5,415 nt of DNA from Quisquiliibacterium sp. (GTDB lineage: Bacteria; Pseudomonadota; Gammaproteobacteria; Burkholderiales; Burkholderiaceae_E): contig JALRBB010000453.1 in NCBI GenBank assembly GCA_023257915.1, forward strand, positions 1 to 5,415, given 5' to 3'. Of the stretch, positions 1 through 5,415 are shown piece by piece (the stretch's first letter is position 1; each line of letters starts with the position of its first letter). The position numbers and the translations under genes were made by a program. The notes beneath the pieces are model-generated. The model had not been told where the DNA came from, made no database searches, and worked only from the letters and a program-made list of their open reading frames with translations.

Positions 1-746
1 TGCCAGAACTCCATGTCTTCAAGCGGAATGCCGGCACGCGCCGCGATTCCCATGCCGTCACCAGTGTTGATGAACGCATTGGTCGAGGCCGCCCAGATCC
101 GACCGGCGCCGCCGGTGGCAAACACCGTGACCTTCGACTCCAGGATCATGACTTCGCCGGTTTCCATCTCGAGCGCGACCACGCCAACGCAGTCACCTTC
201 CGAGTCGCGGATGATGTCCAGCGCCATCCATTCGACGAAGAACTGGGTACGAGCTCGCACATTACGCTGGTACAGCGTGTGCAGCAGCGCGTGTCCGGTG
301 CGGTCTGCGGCTGCACAGGCACGCTGAACCGGCTTCTCGCCAAAGTTGGCAGTATGGCCACCGAACGGGCGCTGATAAATCGTACCGTCGGGATTCCGAT
401 CAAACGGCATGCCGAAATGCTCAAGCTCGTACACCACCTTGGGCGCTTCGCGGCACATGAACTCGATGGCGTCCTGGTCGCCCAGGTAGTCAGACCCCTT
501 GACGGTGTCAAACATGTGCCAGTACCAGTTGTCCTCGCTCATGTTGCCCAACGAGGCGCCAATACCGCCTTGCGCGGCTACCGTGTGCGAGCGGGTCGGA
601 AATACCTTCGAGAGAACCGCAACGTTGTAGCCGGCCTCGGCCAGTTGCAGCGAGCAGCGCATTCCCGCGCCACCAGCCCCGATGATCACCGCGTCGAACT
701 TGCGGCGCGGCAGGTTGTTAGCAAGATGGTTCAACACGTCTGCCAT
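1..746 (-). CDS. sdhA: Succinate dehydrogenase flavoprotein subunit, N-terminal 248 residues (3' end beyond left edge)
   Basis: This is the catalytic flavoprotein of respiratory complex II. It oxidises succinate to fumarate on the cytoplasmic face of the membrane and passes electrons through the SdhB iron-sulfur clusters to quinone. The frame is open from the ATG at 746 to position 1. It begins [12 protein letters not shown] and has the FAD dinucleotide-binding motif GAGGAG at residues 23-28. FPTRSHT follows at 49-55, where His54 corresponds to the histidine that carries covalent FAD in the family. [40 protein letters not shown] and NTGDG follow in family order. The window ends at EDMEFW, just before the substrate-site HPTG region, so the active-site histidine and arginine there cannot be checked. 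A GGAG (755-758) lies 8 bases before the start, inside the end of sdhD, and the two genes are one base apart. sdhB would be expected beyond the left edge. Confidence 0.97.
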   Translation of the reverse strand, partial: MADVLNHLANNLPRRKFDAVIIGAGGAGMRCSLQLAEAGYNVAVLSKVFPTRSHTVAAQGGIGASLGNMSEDNWYWHMFDTVKGSDYLGDQDAIEFMCREAPKVVYELEHFGMPFDRNPDGTIYQRPFGGHTANFGEKPVQRACAAADRTGHALLHTLYQRNVRARTQFFVEWMALDIIRDSEGDCVGVVALEMETGEVMILESKVTVFATGGAGRIWAASTNAFINTGDGMGIAARAGIPLEDMEFW

Positions 747-747
747 C

Positions 748-1098
748 TCAGACTCTCCAAAGAATAATCACTGCCCAGCAGGCATAGCCAACCAGCGCAA
801 GAATAGTGAGGACCTGCAACAGCAGGCGGACGCCGGTGGGCTTGATGTAGTCCATATAGATGTCGCGCACACCGATCCATGCATGCCAGGAAAGCGAGAT
901 CAGTGCGAGCACCGTGCAGACTTTCATCCAGCCGGAGCCGAAAATTGCCGCCCAGCTGCCGTAGTCGAGCGTGGGCGTCGCAAGCAGCGTAACCAGCAGG
1001 ATCAGTGTGTAGGCCGCGAGCACGAGCGCGGTGATCCGCTGAGCGAGCCAGTCCTTCAGCCCATAGTGCGCGCCAACAACGATTCGTTTGGTGGTCAT
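748..1098 (-). CDS. sdhD: Succinate dehydrogenase membrane anchor subunit SdhD
   Basis: This small hydrophobic subunit, with SdhC, anchors SdhAB to the inner membrane and forms the heme b and ubiquinone site. The product is 116 residues, the normal family size. Three hydrophobic segments fall at about 18-40, 58-77 and 91-113. The signature SWHAWIG...DYIKP is at residues 70-87. By alignment from memory with the E. coli protein, His72 matches the heme b ligand and Asp83-Tyr84 match the Asp-Tyr pair near the quinone. The ATG at 1098 follows the sdhC stop by one base (TGA-C-ATG), with GGAG at 1108-1111 inside sdhC, which suggests translational coupling. Its own TGA is one base before the sdhA start. 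Sequence conservation is low in this family, but position and motif together make the call secure. Confidence 0.95.
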   Translation of the reverse strand: MTTKRIVVGAHYGLKDWLAQRITALVLAAYTLILLVTLLATPTLDYGSWAAIFGSGWMKVCTVLALISLSWHAWIGVRDIYMDYIKPTGVRLLLQVLTILALVGYACWAVIILWRV

Positions 1099-1099
1099 G

Positions 1100-1525
1100 T
1101 CAGAACACTCCGAACAACTTCAGACCGACGACGAAGGTGAGCGCCAGGCTCACGACCAGAACCGATAGCGCGGTACCGCGGGCCTGTTCCTTGTCGAGGG
1201 CGAGGTGCACGTCCATCACCAGGTATCGGATCCCGGCGCAAAAGTGATGCAGGTAGGCCCAGATCAGCGCGAGCAGCACAAGCTTGGCGAACCAGCCCGA
1301 GACGATCGCGCGATAGTTCTCGAAGCTGATCTCGGATGTCAGGCTTTGCTCAAACAGGTACAGGATGAACGGAATGCCGACCAGGAACATCAGCGCACCG
1401 CTGATCCGGTGAAGGATCGAGACGATGCCGGCGAGCGGAAGCCGATAGCTGCTGAGCTGAAAGACATGAATATTGCGAAACTCGGGTCGGGATTTGGCCC
1501 CCGCCCTGCCGGCCACTTCAGCCAT
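1100..1525 (-). CDS. sdhC: Succinate dehydrogenase cytochrome b556 subunit SdhC
   Basis: This is the larger membrane anchor of complex II, contributing a heme b ligand and part of the ubiquinone pocket. The product is 141 residues, slightly longer than E. coli SdhC because of a basic N-terminal leader (MAEVAGRAGAKSRPEF). The motif SILHRISG is at residues 36-43; Ser36 and Arg40 match the quinone-site serine and arginine of the family. HFCAGIRYLVMD is at 94-105; His94 matches the heme ligand and Asp105 the conserved aspartate. Hydrophobic segments lie at about 31-58, 80-103 and 117-139. The frame extends upstream to an ATG at 1606, but the 1525 start has a strong GGAGG eight bases away and gives the expected length. 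It is the first gene of the sdhCDA(B) operon. It lies 101 bases downstream of the GntR gene on the same strand, with no terminator visible between them. Confidence 0.95.
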   Translation of the reverse strand: MAEVAGRAGAKSRPEFRNIHVFQLSSYRLPLAGIVSILHRISGALMFLVGIPFILYLFEQSLTSEISFENYRAIVSGWFAKLVLLALIWAYLHHFCAGIRYLVMDVHLALDKEQARGTALSVLVVSLALTFVVGLKLFGVF

Positions 1526-1533
1526 GAACGAAA

Positions 1534-1538
1534 CCTCC
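1534..1538 (-). promoter_or_regulatory. Shine-Dalgarno of sdhC (decides the start)
   Basis: The minus strand reads GGAGG, 8 bases before the ATG at 1525. It supports that start over the in-frame ATG at 1606, whose extra 27 residues are not typical of SdhC. Confidence 0.8.
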
Positions 1539-1555
1539 GTGCGGTGCAACTTCAA

Positions 1556-1587
1556 TGACGAAAAACCTGCGCATTTTGACCGAAAAA
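1556..1587. repeat. Two short A-rich direct repeats upstream of sdhC
   Basis: TGACGAAAAA (1556-1565) and TGACCGAAAAA (1577-1587) are spaced about 21 bases apart, roughly two helical turns, in the 101-base gap between the GntR gene and sdhC. On the minus strand they lie 31-62 bases upstream of the sdhC start. They could be a tandem protein-binding site controlling sdhC, but the repeats are short and low in complexity. I found no convincing -35/-10 pair in this gap. Function is speculative. Confidence 0.25.
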
Positions 1588-1626
1588 TTCCCGAGGCACT
1601 AATCAACCATTTCGCTCTAACGAGAA

Positions 1627-2391
1627 TCAGCCGAGTTCGTTGTGATAATGGAGCTCATCGGTCAGGTAAAACCCGCGTCTCAACTCGACCGGCTGATCGT
1701 TGTAGGTGAATGTTGTGCGCTCAACGAGCAACAACGGCGCGCCGACGGGTACCCTGAGCTCCGTGGCGACCGACTCATCGGCCGAGACCGCTCGCAGGCG
1801 TTCCGATGCGCGGATCATCCGAGTACCGAATTCCTCCTCGAACAGCGCGTAAAGGGGACCGATGTGCGAAGACAGTCGCTCCGCGGTCAGGCCCTTGAAC
1901 AGCCCACCGGGAAGCCAGATCTCATCGAGCACCGCGGGACGCCCGCCGAACGACAGCAGCCGGCGAACCTGCACCACCGACTCGCCCGAGCGCAGCCGTA
2001 GCTGCCGGGCGATGTCGACCGGTGCCCGCAGCCGGCGACAATCGAGAATCCGACTGTGCATGTCGCCGGGCGCCTCTCCGTGCTCGGTGCGCAACCGCAA
2101 AAACCGGAACTGCGCGCGCGCTTCCTGATGGCTGGCAACGAAAGTGCCCCGCCCTTGGCGTCGCACCAACAGGTTTTCAGCGGCAAGCTCATCGATTGCC
2201 TTGCGCACCGTGCCCTGGCTGACGCCGAATCGCGCCGCGAGCTCAAGTTCGCTGGGGATTGCCTCGCCCGGCTTCCATTCGCCACCCTGCAAGCTGCCGG
2301 TGAGCAAGGCCTTGATCTGGCGGTACAGCGGACTGAACGTTGGCGCCTTCGCGCGGTCAGTGAGTGGCAACATGGCGCTCATGGATCGCAT
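1627..2391 (-). CDS. GntR-family transcriptional regulator, HutC subfamily (UTRA domain)
   Basis: This is a 254-residue DNA-binding regulator. The N-terminal winged helix-turn-helix spans about residues 20-86 and contains PLYRQIKALL, PGEAIPSELELAARFGVS, QGTVRKAIDELAAE and the wing RRQGRGTFVA. The rest, about 107-248, is a UTRA effector-binding domain with the typical DEIWLPG and the closing VELRRGFYLTDE. HutC-type regulators sense small metabolites and usually repress. Here the ligand is unknown; an organic acid or acyl-CoA of the methylcitrate/TCA pathways is an inference from the neighbours. It diverges from mdh-prpBC and precedes sdhC on its own strand, so it is the obvious candidate regulator of both, and probably of itself through the palindrome at 2424-2443. 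In-frame ATGs at 2391, 2382 and 2373 are all possible starts. None has a good Shine-Dalgarno, so the first six residues are uncertain. Very similar regulators sit between sdhC and mdh in Burkholderia, as I remember. Confidence 0.93.
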   Translation of the reverse strand: MRSMSAMLPLTDRAKAPTFSPLYRQIKALLTGSLQGGEWKPGEAIPSELELAARFGVSQGTVRKAIDELAAENLLVRRQGRGTFVASHQEARAQFRFLRLRTEHGEAPGDMHSRILDCRRLRAPVDIARQLRLRSGESVVQVRRLLSFGGRPAVLDEIWLPGGLFKGLTAERLSSHIGPLYALFEEEFGTRMIRASERLRAVSADESVATELRVPVGAPLLLVERTTFTYNDQPVELRRGFYLTDELHYHNELG

Positions 2392-2421
2392 TCAATCATA
2401 GTCAGCCGCGCATTTCAATAA

Positions 2422-2450
2422 TTTATGTCTTATATAAGATATATCAGCAA
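2422..2450 (-). promoter_or_regulatory. Candidate promoter of the GntR gene
   Basis: On the minus strand a -35-like TTGCTG (2445-2450) and a -10-like CATAAA (2422-2427) are separated by exactly 17 bases. Both hexamers are imperfect (about 3/6 and 4/6 to the sigma70 consensus). The 17-base spacer is mostly the TCTTATATAAGA palindrome. A start near 2415 would give a leader of about 24-42 bases, depending on which ATG is used. Confidence 0.45.
2424..2443. promoter_or_regulatory. Near-perfect 20-bp palindrome, likely operator of the GntR regulator
   Basis: Nine of ten base pairs match around the centre 2433/2434. The perfect 12-bp core is TCTTATATAAGA (2428-2439), then one mismatch (G2427/T2440), then three more matching pairs. 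It is AT-rich in a GC-rich neighbourhood and lies in the divergent control region. Its right end is 8 bases before the mdh -35 and its core fills the spacer of the candidate regulator promoter. GntR dimers bind such inverted repeats, often with GT...AC outer bases; here the ends are GT...AT. That this regulator binds it is inferred from position. Confidence 0.65.
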
Positions 2451-2451
2451 C

Positions 2452-2480
2452 TTGACTTCACTAACGCGGCTACCTACACT
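2452..2480 (+). promoter_or_regulatory. Sigma70-like promoter of mdh-prpBC
   Basis: TTGACT (2452-2457) and TACACT (2475-2480) are 17 bases apart, with 4-5 of 6 consensus matches in each hexamer. Transcription would begin near 2487, giving an 80-base leader before mdh. The palindrome just upstream of the -35 is well placed for an activator or for a repressor that blocks polymerase. Confidence 0.7.
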
Positions 2481-2553
2481 TTCCGGCTATCCAGTTTGCG
2501 GCCTCGCGCATCGCTCTCGTTGGTGCCGGACCGACCCCGAAGTCTTTCTTCCC

Positions 2554-2559
2554 AAGGAG
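2554..2559 (+). promoter_or_regulatory. Shine-Dalgarno of mdh
   Basis: AAGGAG ends 7 bases before the ATG at 2567. It fixes that start, which also gives the family-standard N-terminus. Confidence 0.85.
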
Positions 2560-2566
2560 CCCCCTG

Positions 2567-3550
2567 ATGTCCAAACCCGTCAAGCGCGTCGCCGTCACTG
2601 GTGCCGCCGGTCAGATCGGCTACAGCCTGCTGTTTCGCATCGCCAATGGCGACATGCTCGGCAAGGACCAGCCGGTGATCCTGCAGTTGCTGGACATCAC
2701 ACCGGCTTTGCCGGCGGTGCGCGGGGTCGTGATGGAGCTCGAGGACTGTGCGTTTCCGCTGCTGCAGGGCGTCGTCGTGACCGATGACCCGAAAGTTGCG
2801 TGTCGCGATGCTGACTGCGCCGTGCTGGTCGGCGCCCGCCCCCGCAGCAAGGGCATGGAGCGCAAGGACCTTCTCGAGGCCAATGGCGCCATCTTCACGG
2901 TGCAAGGTCGCGCGCTCGACGAAGCGGCCAAGCGTGACTGCAAGATCCTGGTCGTTGGCAATCCTGCCAACACCAACGCCTACATCGCCATGAAGTCCGC
3001 TCCGGGCCTGAACAAGGCGAACTTCACCGCAATGCTGCGCCTTGACCACAACCGCGCGGTCTCGCAGCTGGCTGCCAAGACTGGCAAGGCAGTCTCTTCG
3101 ATCGAAAAGATGATCGTCTGGGGCAACCACTCGCCGACGATGTATCCCGACTACCGGTTTGCCACCATCGACGGTCAGTCGCTCAAGGACATGATCAACG
3201 ACGACGCCTGGAATCGTGACACCTTTATTCCGACCGTCGGCAAGCGCGGCGCCGCAATCATTGAAGCGCGTGGCCTGTCCTCGGCCGCATCCGCGGCTAA
3301 CGCCGCGATTGACCACATGCGCGACTGGGTTCTCGGCACCAACGGTCGCTGGGTCACCATGGGCATCCCTTCGGATGGCTCCTACGGCATTCCCGAGGAC
3401 ATCATGTACGGCGTCCCGGTCACGTGCGAAAACGGTCAGTACCAGCGCGTCACCGGACTGGAGATCGACGAGTTCAGCCGCTCGCGGATGGACGCAACAC
3501 TCGCCGAGCTCCACGAAGAGCGCGATGGCGTCAAGCATCTGCTCGGCTGA
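2567..3550 (+). CDS. mdh: Malate dehydrogenase (NAD-dependent, type 2)
   Basis: This is a cytoplasmic TCA-cycle enzyme that interconverts malate and oxaloacetate with NAD. The product is 327 residues, full length for the type 2 bacterial family, with no break. The Rossmann motif TGAAGQIG covers residues 11-18. [14 protein letters not shown] (88-101) supplies the substrate arginines Arg93 and Arg99, and Asn106 and Gln113 match NAD contacts. VGNPANTNA is at 130-138 with Asn132. LRLDHNRA (157-164) holds Asp160 and the third substrate arginine, Arg163. [10 protein letters not shown] (185-194) holds the catalytic His188. All expected catalytic and binding residues are present at family-standard numbers. 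It is the first gene of the plus-strand unit; prpB follows after 81 bases. Besides its TCA role, it would regenerate the oxaloacetate consumed by methylcitrate synthase from the succinate released by PrpB. Confidence 0.98.
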   Translation: MSKPVKRVAVTGAAGQIGYSLLFRIANGDMLGKDQPVILQLLDITPALPAVRGVVMELEDCAFPLLQGVVVTDDPKVACRDADCAVLVGARPRSKGMERKDLLEANGAIFTVQGRALDEAAKRDCKILVVGNPANTNAYIAMKSAPGLNKANFTAMLRLDHNRAVSQLAAKTGKAVSSIEKMIVWGNHSPTMYPDYRFATIDGQSLKDMINDDAWNRDTFIPTVGKRGAAIIEARGLSSAASAANAAIDHMRDWVLGTNGRWVTMGIPSDGSYGIPEDIMYGVPVTCENGQYQRVTGLEIDEFSRSRMDATLAELHEERDGVKHLLG

Positions 3551-3564
3551 CCCAGGCCCTGCCC

Positions 3565-3586
3565 GACCCGCGCCTGGTCGCGGGTC
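3565..3586 (+). other. GC-rich hairpin in the mdh-prpB gap
   Basis: GACCCGCG (3565-3572) and CGCGGGTC (3579-3586) form a perfect 8-bp stem with a 6-base loop, 15 bases after the mdh stop. No T-tract follows, so it does not look like a standard intrinsic terminator. An mRNA-stability or processing element, or partial attenuation between mdh and prpB, is more plausible. Confidence 0.55.
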
Positions 3587-3620
3587 CGAACGACCCGCCC
3601 AGACCAACTGCCTGACGCCC

Positions 3621-3625
3621 AGGAG
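3621..3625 (+). promoter_or_regulatory. Shine-Dalgarno of prpB
   Basis: AGGAG ends 6 bases before the ATG at 3632, supporting that start. Confidence 0.8.
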
Positions 3626-3631
3626 CCCCGG

Positions 3632-4507
3632 ATGACACCAGGCCAGAAGTTTCGCGCCGCGCTTGCCGCGGAAAAACCGCTCCAGATCATCGGCGCGATC
3701 AATGCCAACCATGCGCTGCTGGCAAAACGCGCCGGCTACCGCGCCATTTACTTGTCCGGAGGTGGCGTTGCTGCCGGCTCGCTGGGCTTGCCCGACCTGG
3801 GCATTTCGGGCCTCGACGACGTTCTGACCGATGTACGCCGAATCACCGACGTGTGCGACCTGCCCTTGATGGTCGACGTCGACACCGGCTTTGGATCGTC
3901 GGCTTTCAACGTGGCGCGCACCACCCGATCGATGATCAAGTTCGGCGCCGCTGCGATGCATATCGAAGACCAGGTCGGCGCCAAGCGCTGCGGTCACCGT
4001 CCGAACAAGGAGATTGTTTCGCAAGACGAGATGGTTGACCGCATCAAGGCCGCGGTTGACGCTCGCACCGACGACAGCTTCTTCATCATGGCTCGCACCG
4101 ATTCGCTCGCAGTCGAAGGCCTGGAGCGTGCGCTCGAGCGTGCGGTAGCCTGTGTCGAAGCTGGCGCCGACGGCATCTTCCCGGAGGCCATCACCGACCT
4201 GGAGATGTACCGCAAGTTTGCTGCGGCCGTGAAGGTGCCGATTCTGGCCAACATCACCGAATTCGGCCAGACACCGCTGTTTACCACCAGTGAGCTGGCC
4301 GGCGTGGACGTCGCGATGGTGCTGTATCCGCTGTCGGCGTTCCGGGCGATGAACAAGGCTGCACAGATGGTTTATGAAGCGGTCAGACGCGACGGCACCC
4401 AGGCCAATGTGGTCGATACGATGCAGACCCGCAAGGAGTTGTACGACGCCATCGGCTACTGGGATTTCGAAAACAAGCTCGACCAGCTGTTCGCCAAAGG
4501 CAAGTGA
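3632..4507 (+). CDS. prpB: 2-methylisocitrate lyase PrpB
   Basis: This is the last enzyme of the methylcitrate cycle, splitting 2-methylisocitrate into pyruvate and succinate in the cytoplasm with Mg2+. The product is 291 residues, the normal size for this member of the isocitrate lyase/PEP mutase superfamily. Near the N-terminus, [18 protein letters not shown] (40-57) includes Asp55. VDVDTGFG (81-88) carries the metal-site aspartates Asp82 and Asp84, and HIEDQ (110-114) carries Glu112. The diagnostic loop KRCGHRPNK (118-126) places the catalytic cysteine at Cys120. [11 protein letters not shown] and the C-terminal [13 protein letters not shown] also match PrpB. The KRCGH motif and short length separate it from true isocitrate lyase, which has a longer chain. 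It sits 46 bases upstream of prpC. The reading frame is intact, unlike that of its partner prpC. Confidence 0.97.
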   Translation: MTPGQKFRAALAAEKPLQIIGAINANHALLAKRAGYRAIYLSGGGVAAGSLGLPDLGISGLDDVLTDVRRITDVCDLPLMVDVDTGFGSSAFNVARTTRSMIKFGAAAMHIEDQVGAKRCGHRPNKEIVSQDEMVDRIKAAVDARTDDSFFIMARTDSLAVEGLERALERAVACVEAGADGIFPEAITDLEMYRKFAAAVKVPILANITEFGQTPLFTTSELAGVDVAMVLYPLSAFRAMNKAAQMVYEAVRRDGTQANVVDTMQTRKELYDAIGYWDFENKLDQLFAKGK

Positions 4508-4513
4508 CACAGA

Positions 4514-4536
4514 GCTGGCCGGCGCTGCCGGCTGGC
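4514..4536 (+). other. Strong hairpin between prpB and prpC
   Basis: Bases 4514-4523 pair with 4527-4536 in a 10-bp stem with two G-U pairs and a 3-base loop. The core is GCCGGC on each side. It begins 7 bases after the prpB stop and ends 4 bases before the prpC Shine-Dalgarno. No T-run follows. It may protect the upstream mRNA from 3' exonucleases or tune the prpB:prpC ratio; this is inferred from structure and position only. Confidence 0.55.
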
Positions 4537-4540
4537 ATCC

Positions 4541-4545
4541 AGGAG
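4541..4545 (+). promoter_or_regulatory. Shine-Dalgarno of prpC
   Basis: AGGAG ends 8 bases before the ATG at 4554. The frame extends further upstream into prpB, but this signal and the homologous N-terminus select 4554. Confidence 0.8.
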
Positions 4546-4553
4546 ATCGAACG

Positions 4554-5415
4554 ATGAGCAAAAAGCAGACTGCAGCCCCGGCGCCGGCCGCCGCCCCCAC
4601 CGGCCCGAAGCCCAAGAAATCCGTTGCGCTGTCGGGCGTTCCGGCAGGCAACACCGCACTGTGCACCGTCGGGCGCACCGGCAACGATCTGCACTATCGC
4701 GGCTACGACATCCTGGATGTCGCCGACGTGTGCGAGTTCGAGGAAATCGCTCACCTGCTGGTTCATGGCAAATTGCCCACCAAGGCTGAACTGGCCGGCT
4801 ACAAGGCCAAGCTCAAGGCGTTGCGTGGAGTTCCTGCTGCCGTGCGCGCCGTGCTCGAGCAACTACCGGCCTCCTCGCACCCGATGGATGTCATGCGTAC
4901 CGGCGTCTCCGCGCTCGGCTGCCAGATGCCCGAAAAGGACGATCACAACGCCCCGGGCGCGCGCGATATCGCCGATCGCCTGATGGCCTAGCTTGGCTCG
5001 ATCCTGCTGTACTGGTATCACTTCAGCCATAACGGGCGTCGGATCGAGGTCGAAACCGACGATGACTCGATTGGTGGGCATTTTCTGCATCTGTTGCACG
5101 GCAGCGCCCCGTCAGAGCAGTGGGTTCGCGCCATGCATACCTCGCTGAACCTGTATGCCGAGCATGAGTACAACGCATCCACGTTCACCTGTCGCGTGAT
5201 CGCCGGCACCGGCTCCGACATGCATTCGGCGATCACCGGTGGCATCGGCGCCCTTCGGGGGCCCAAGCATGGAGGCGCCAACGAAGTGGCCTTTGAGGTG
5301 CAAAAGCGCTATGACAACCCGGACGAGGCGGAAGCCGACATCCGTCGGCGCGTCGAGAACAAGGAAGTCGTGATTGGGTTCGGACACCCGGTCTACACGA
5401 TCGGCGATCCGCGCA
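4554..5415 (+). pseudogene. prpC: 2-methylcitrate synthase PrpC, interrupted by in-frame TAG at codon 146 (3' end beyond right edge)
   Basis: An intact copy would condense propionyl-CoA with oxaloacetate to 2-methylcitrate. The N-terminus is an Ala/Pro-rich leader (residues 6-18). KPKKSVALSGVPAGNTALC and LHYRGYDILD then match PrpC closely, followed by HLLVHGKLPT, SHPMDVMRTGVSALG and ARDIADRLMA. A TAG at 4989-4991 stops translation after 145 residues. The same frame then continues without a stop for 141 codons with LGSILLYWYH, ETDDDSIGGHFLHLLHG, YAEHEYNAST, GPKHGGANE (His239) and GFGHPVYTI (His278). These histidines match the two active-site histidines of the family; the catalytic aspartate would be past the right edge. 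The 145-residue product would lack all catalytic residues. There is no frameshift: homologues have Ser at the stop position, and TCG to TAG is one change. The next in-frame ATG (5133) has no Shine-Dalgarno. If the stop is an error, this is an ordinary CDS. The strong ETDDDSIGGHFLHLLHG match to PrpC argues against GltA. Confidence 0.9.
4989..4991 (+). other. Premature amber stop codon within prpC
   Basis: The codons run CTG ATG GCC TAG CTT GGC TCG. The expected residue is Ser (compare ADKLLASLSSILLYWYH in E. coli PrpC, from memory). Protein similarity continues in the same frame directly on both sides, so the lesion is a single substitution rather than an insertion or deletion. Confidence 0.92.

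Noticed and set aside
13..767. Plus-strand open frames opposite sdhA
   Set aside because: They lie antisense to the unmistakable sdhA frame with its FAD motifs. The translations are Arg/Ser/Ala-rich with no recognisable domain.
1526..1606. N-terminal extension of sdhC to the ATG at 1606
   Set aside because: The 1525 start has a strong GGAGG and gives the expected SdhC length. The extra residues are unlike the family and cover the probable sdhC leader.
2482..2530. Possible leader structure pairing TCCGGC (2482-2487) with GCCGGA (2525-2530) upstream of mdh
   Set aside because: There are only six base pairs closing a 37-base loop. This is easily chance in GC-rich DNA, and no riboswitch-like architecture is apparent.
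4374..4553. Extension of the prpC frame upstream into prpB (from 4374)
   Set aside because: The extension overlaps the C-terminal coding region of prpB and has no homologous sequence. AGGAG at 4541-4545 and the family-like N-terminus support 4554.
2474..4684. A 736-codon open frame on the minus strand opposite mdh, prpB and the start of prpC
   Set aside because: It is fully antisense to three well-matched genes. Its translation shows no family motif, and long stop-free antisense frames are expected in GC-rich coding DNA. It is a codon-bias shadow.
4989..4991. Pyrrolysine insertion or programmed stop read-through at the TAG
   Set aside because: Citrate synthase family enzymes do not use pyrrolysine, the expected residue is an ordinary serine, and no recoding structure is evident. 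A single substitution or an error is far simpler. Kept only as a remote possibility.
4992..5415. The part of prpC after the TAG as a separate gene
   Set aside because: It has no start codon or ribosome site near its beginning (first in-frame ATG at 5133, no Shine-Dalgarno). Its sequence is simply the continuation of PrpC, and a split-subunit citrate synthase is not known to me.
1..5415. CRISPR arrays, insertion sequences, tRNA or rRNA genes, attachment sites
   Set aside because: I looked for repeat-spacer arrays, terminal inverted repeats, transposase motifs and tRNA-like cloverleaf segments and saw none. Almost all of the window is accounted for by seven coding regions.

Overview
The window is a stretch of GC-rich proteobacterial chromosome. 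The closest remembered matches for sdhA, sdhC, sdhD, the GntR regulator, mdh and prpBC are from Burkholderiales-type Betaproteobacteria (an assignment from memory; no search was run). It carries two divergent blocks of central-carbon genes around one AT-rich control region. No mobile element, CRISPR array, tRNA or rRNA was seen.

Layout. On the minus strand, reading away from the centre: a HutC-type GntR regulator (2391-1627), then sdhC (1525-1100), sdhD (1098-748) and the first 248 codons of sdhA (746-1, cut by the left edge). The three sdh genes are separated by single bases and read as a tightly coupled succinate dehydrogenase operon. On the plus strand: mdh (2567-3550), prpB (3632-4507) and prpC (4554 to the right edge), each with a clear Shine-Dalgarno sequence and short gaps that hold GC-rich hairpins. 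The 175-base divergent region 2392-2566 holds a near-perfect 20-bp palindrome (2424-2443), a good sigma70-like promoter toward mdh (2452-2480), and a weaker promoter toward the regulator whose spacer contains the palindrome core.

How the genes fit together. PrpC condenses propionyl-CoA with oxaloacetate to 2-methylcitrate, and PrpB cleaves 2-methylisocitrate to pyruvate and succinate. Succinate dehydrogenase oxidises the succinate to fumarate, and malate dehydrogenase regenerates oxaloacetate (the fumarase step is not in the window). The locus therefore couples the methylcitrate cycle to the TCA steps that restore its acceptor. The GntR protein is the natural candidate to control both directions.

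Main anomaly. The prpC reading frame is interrupted at codon 146 by an in-frame TAG (4989-4991), placed where homologues have a conserved serine in the stretch preceding the LLYWYH motif. The same frame stays open and fully prpC-like for the remaining 141 codons of the window, including both expected catalytic histidines. One C-to-A change from TCG explains it. It is either a real nonsense mutation (a pseudogene or polymorphic allele) or a sequence error. Recoding is possible but much less likely. Otherwise the locus is conventional, and I did not find a convincing previously undescribed system.
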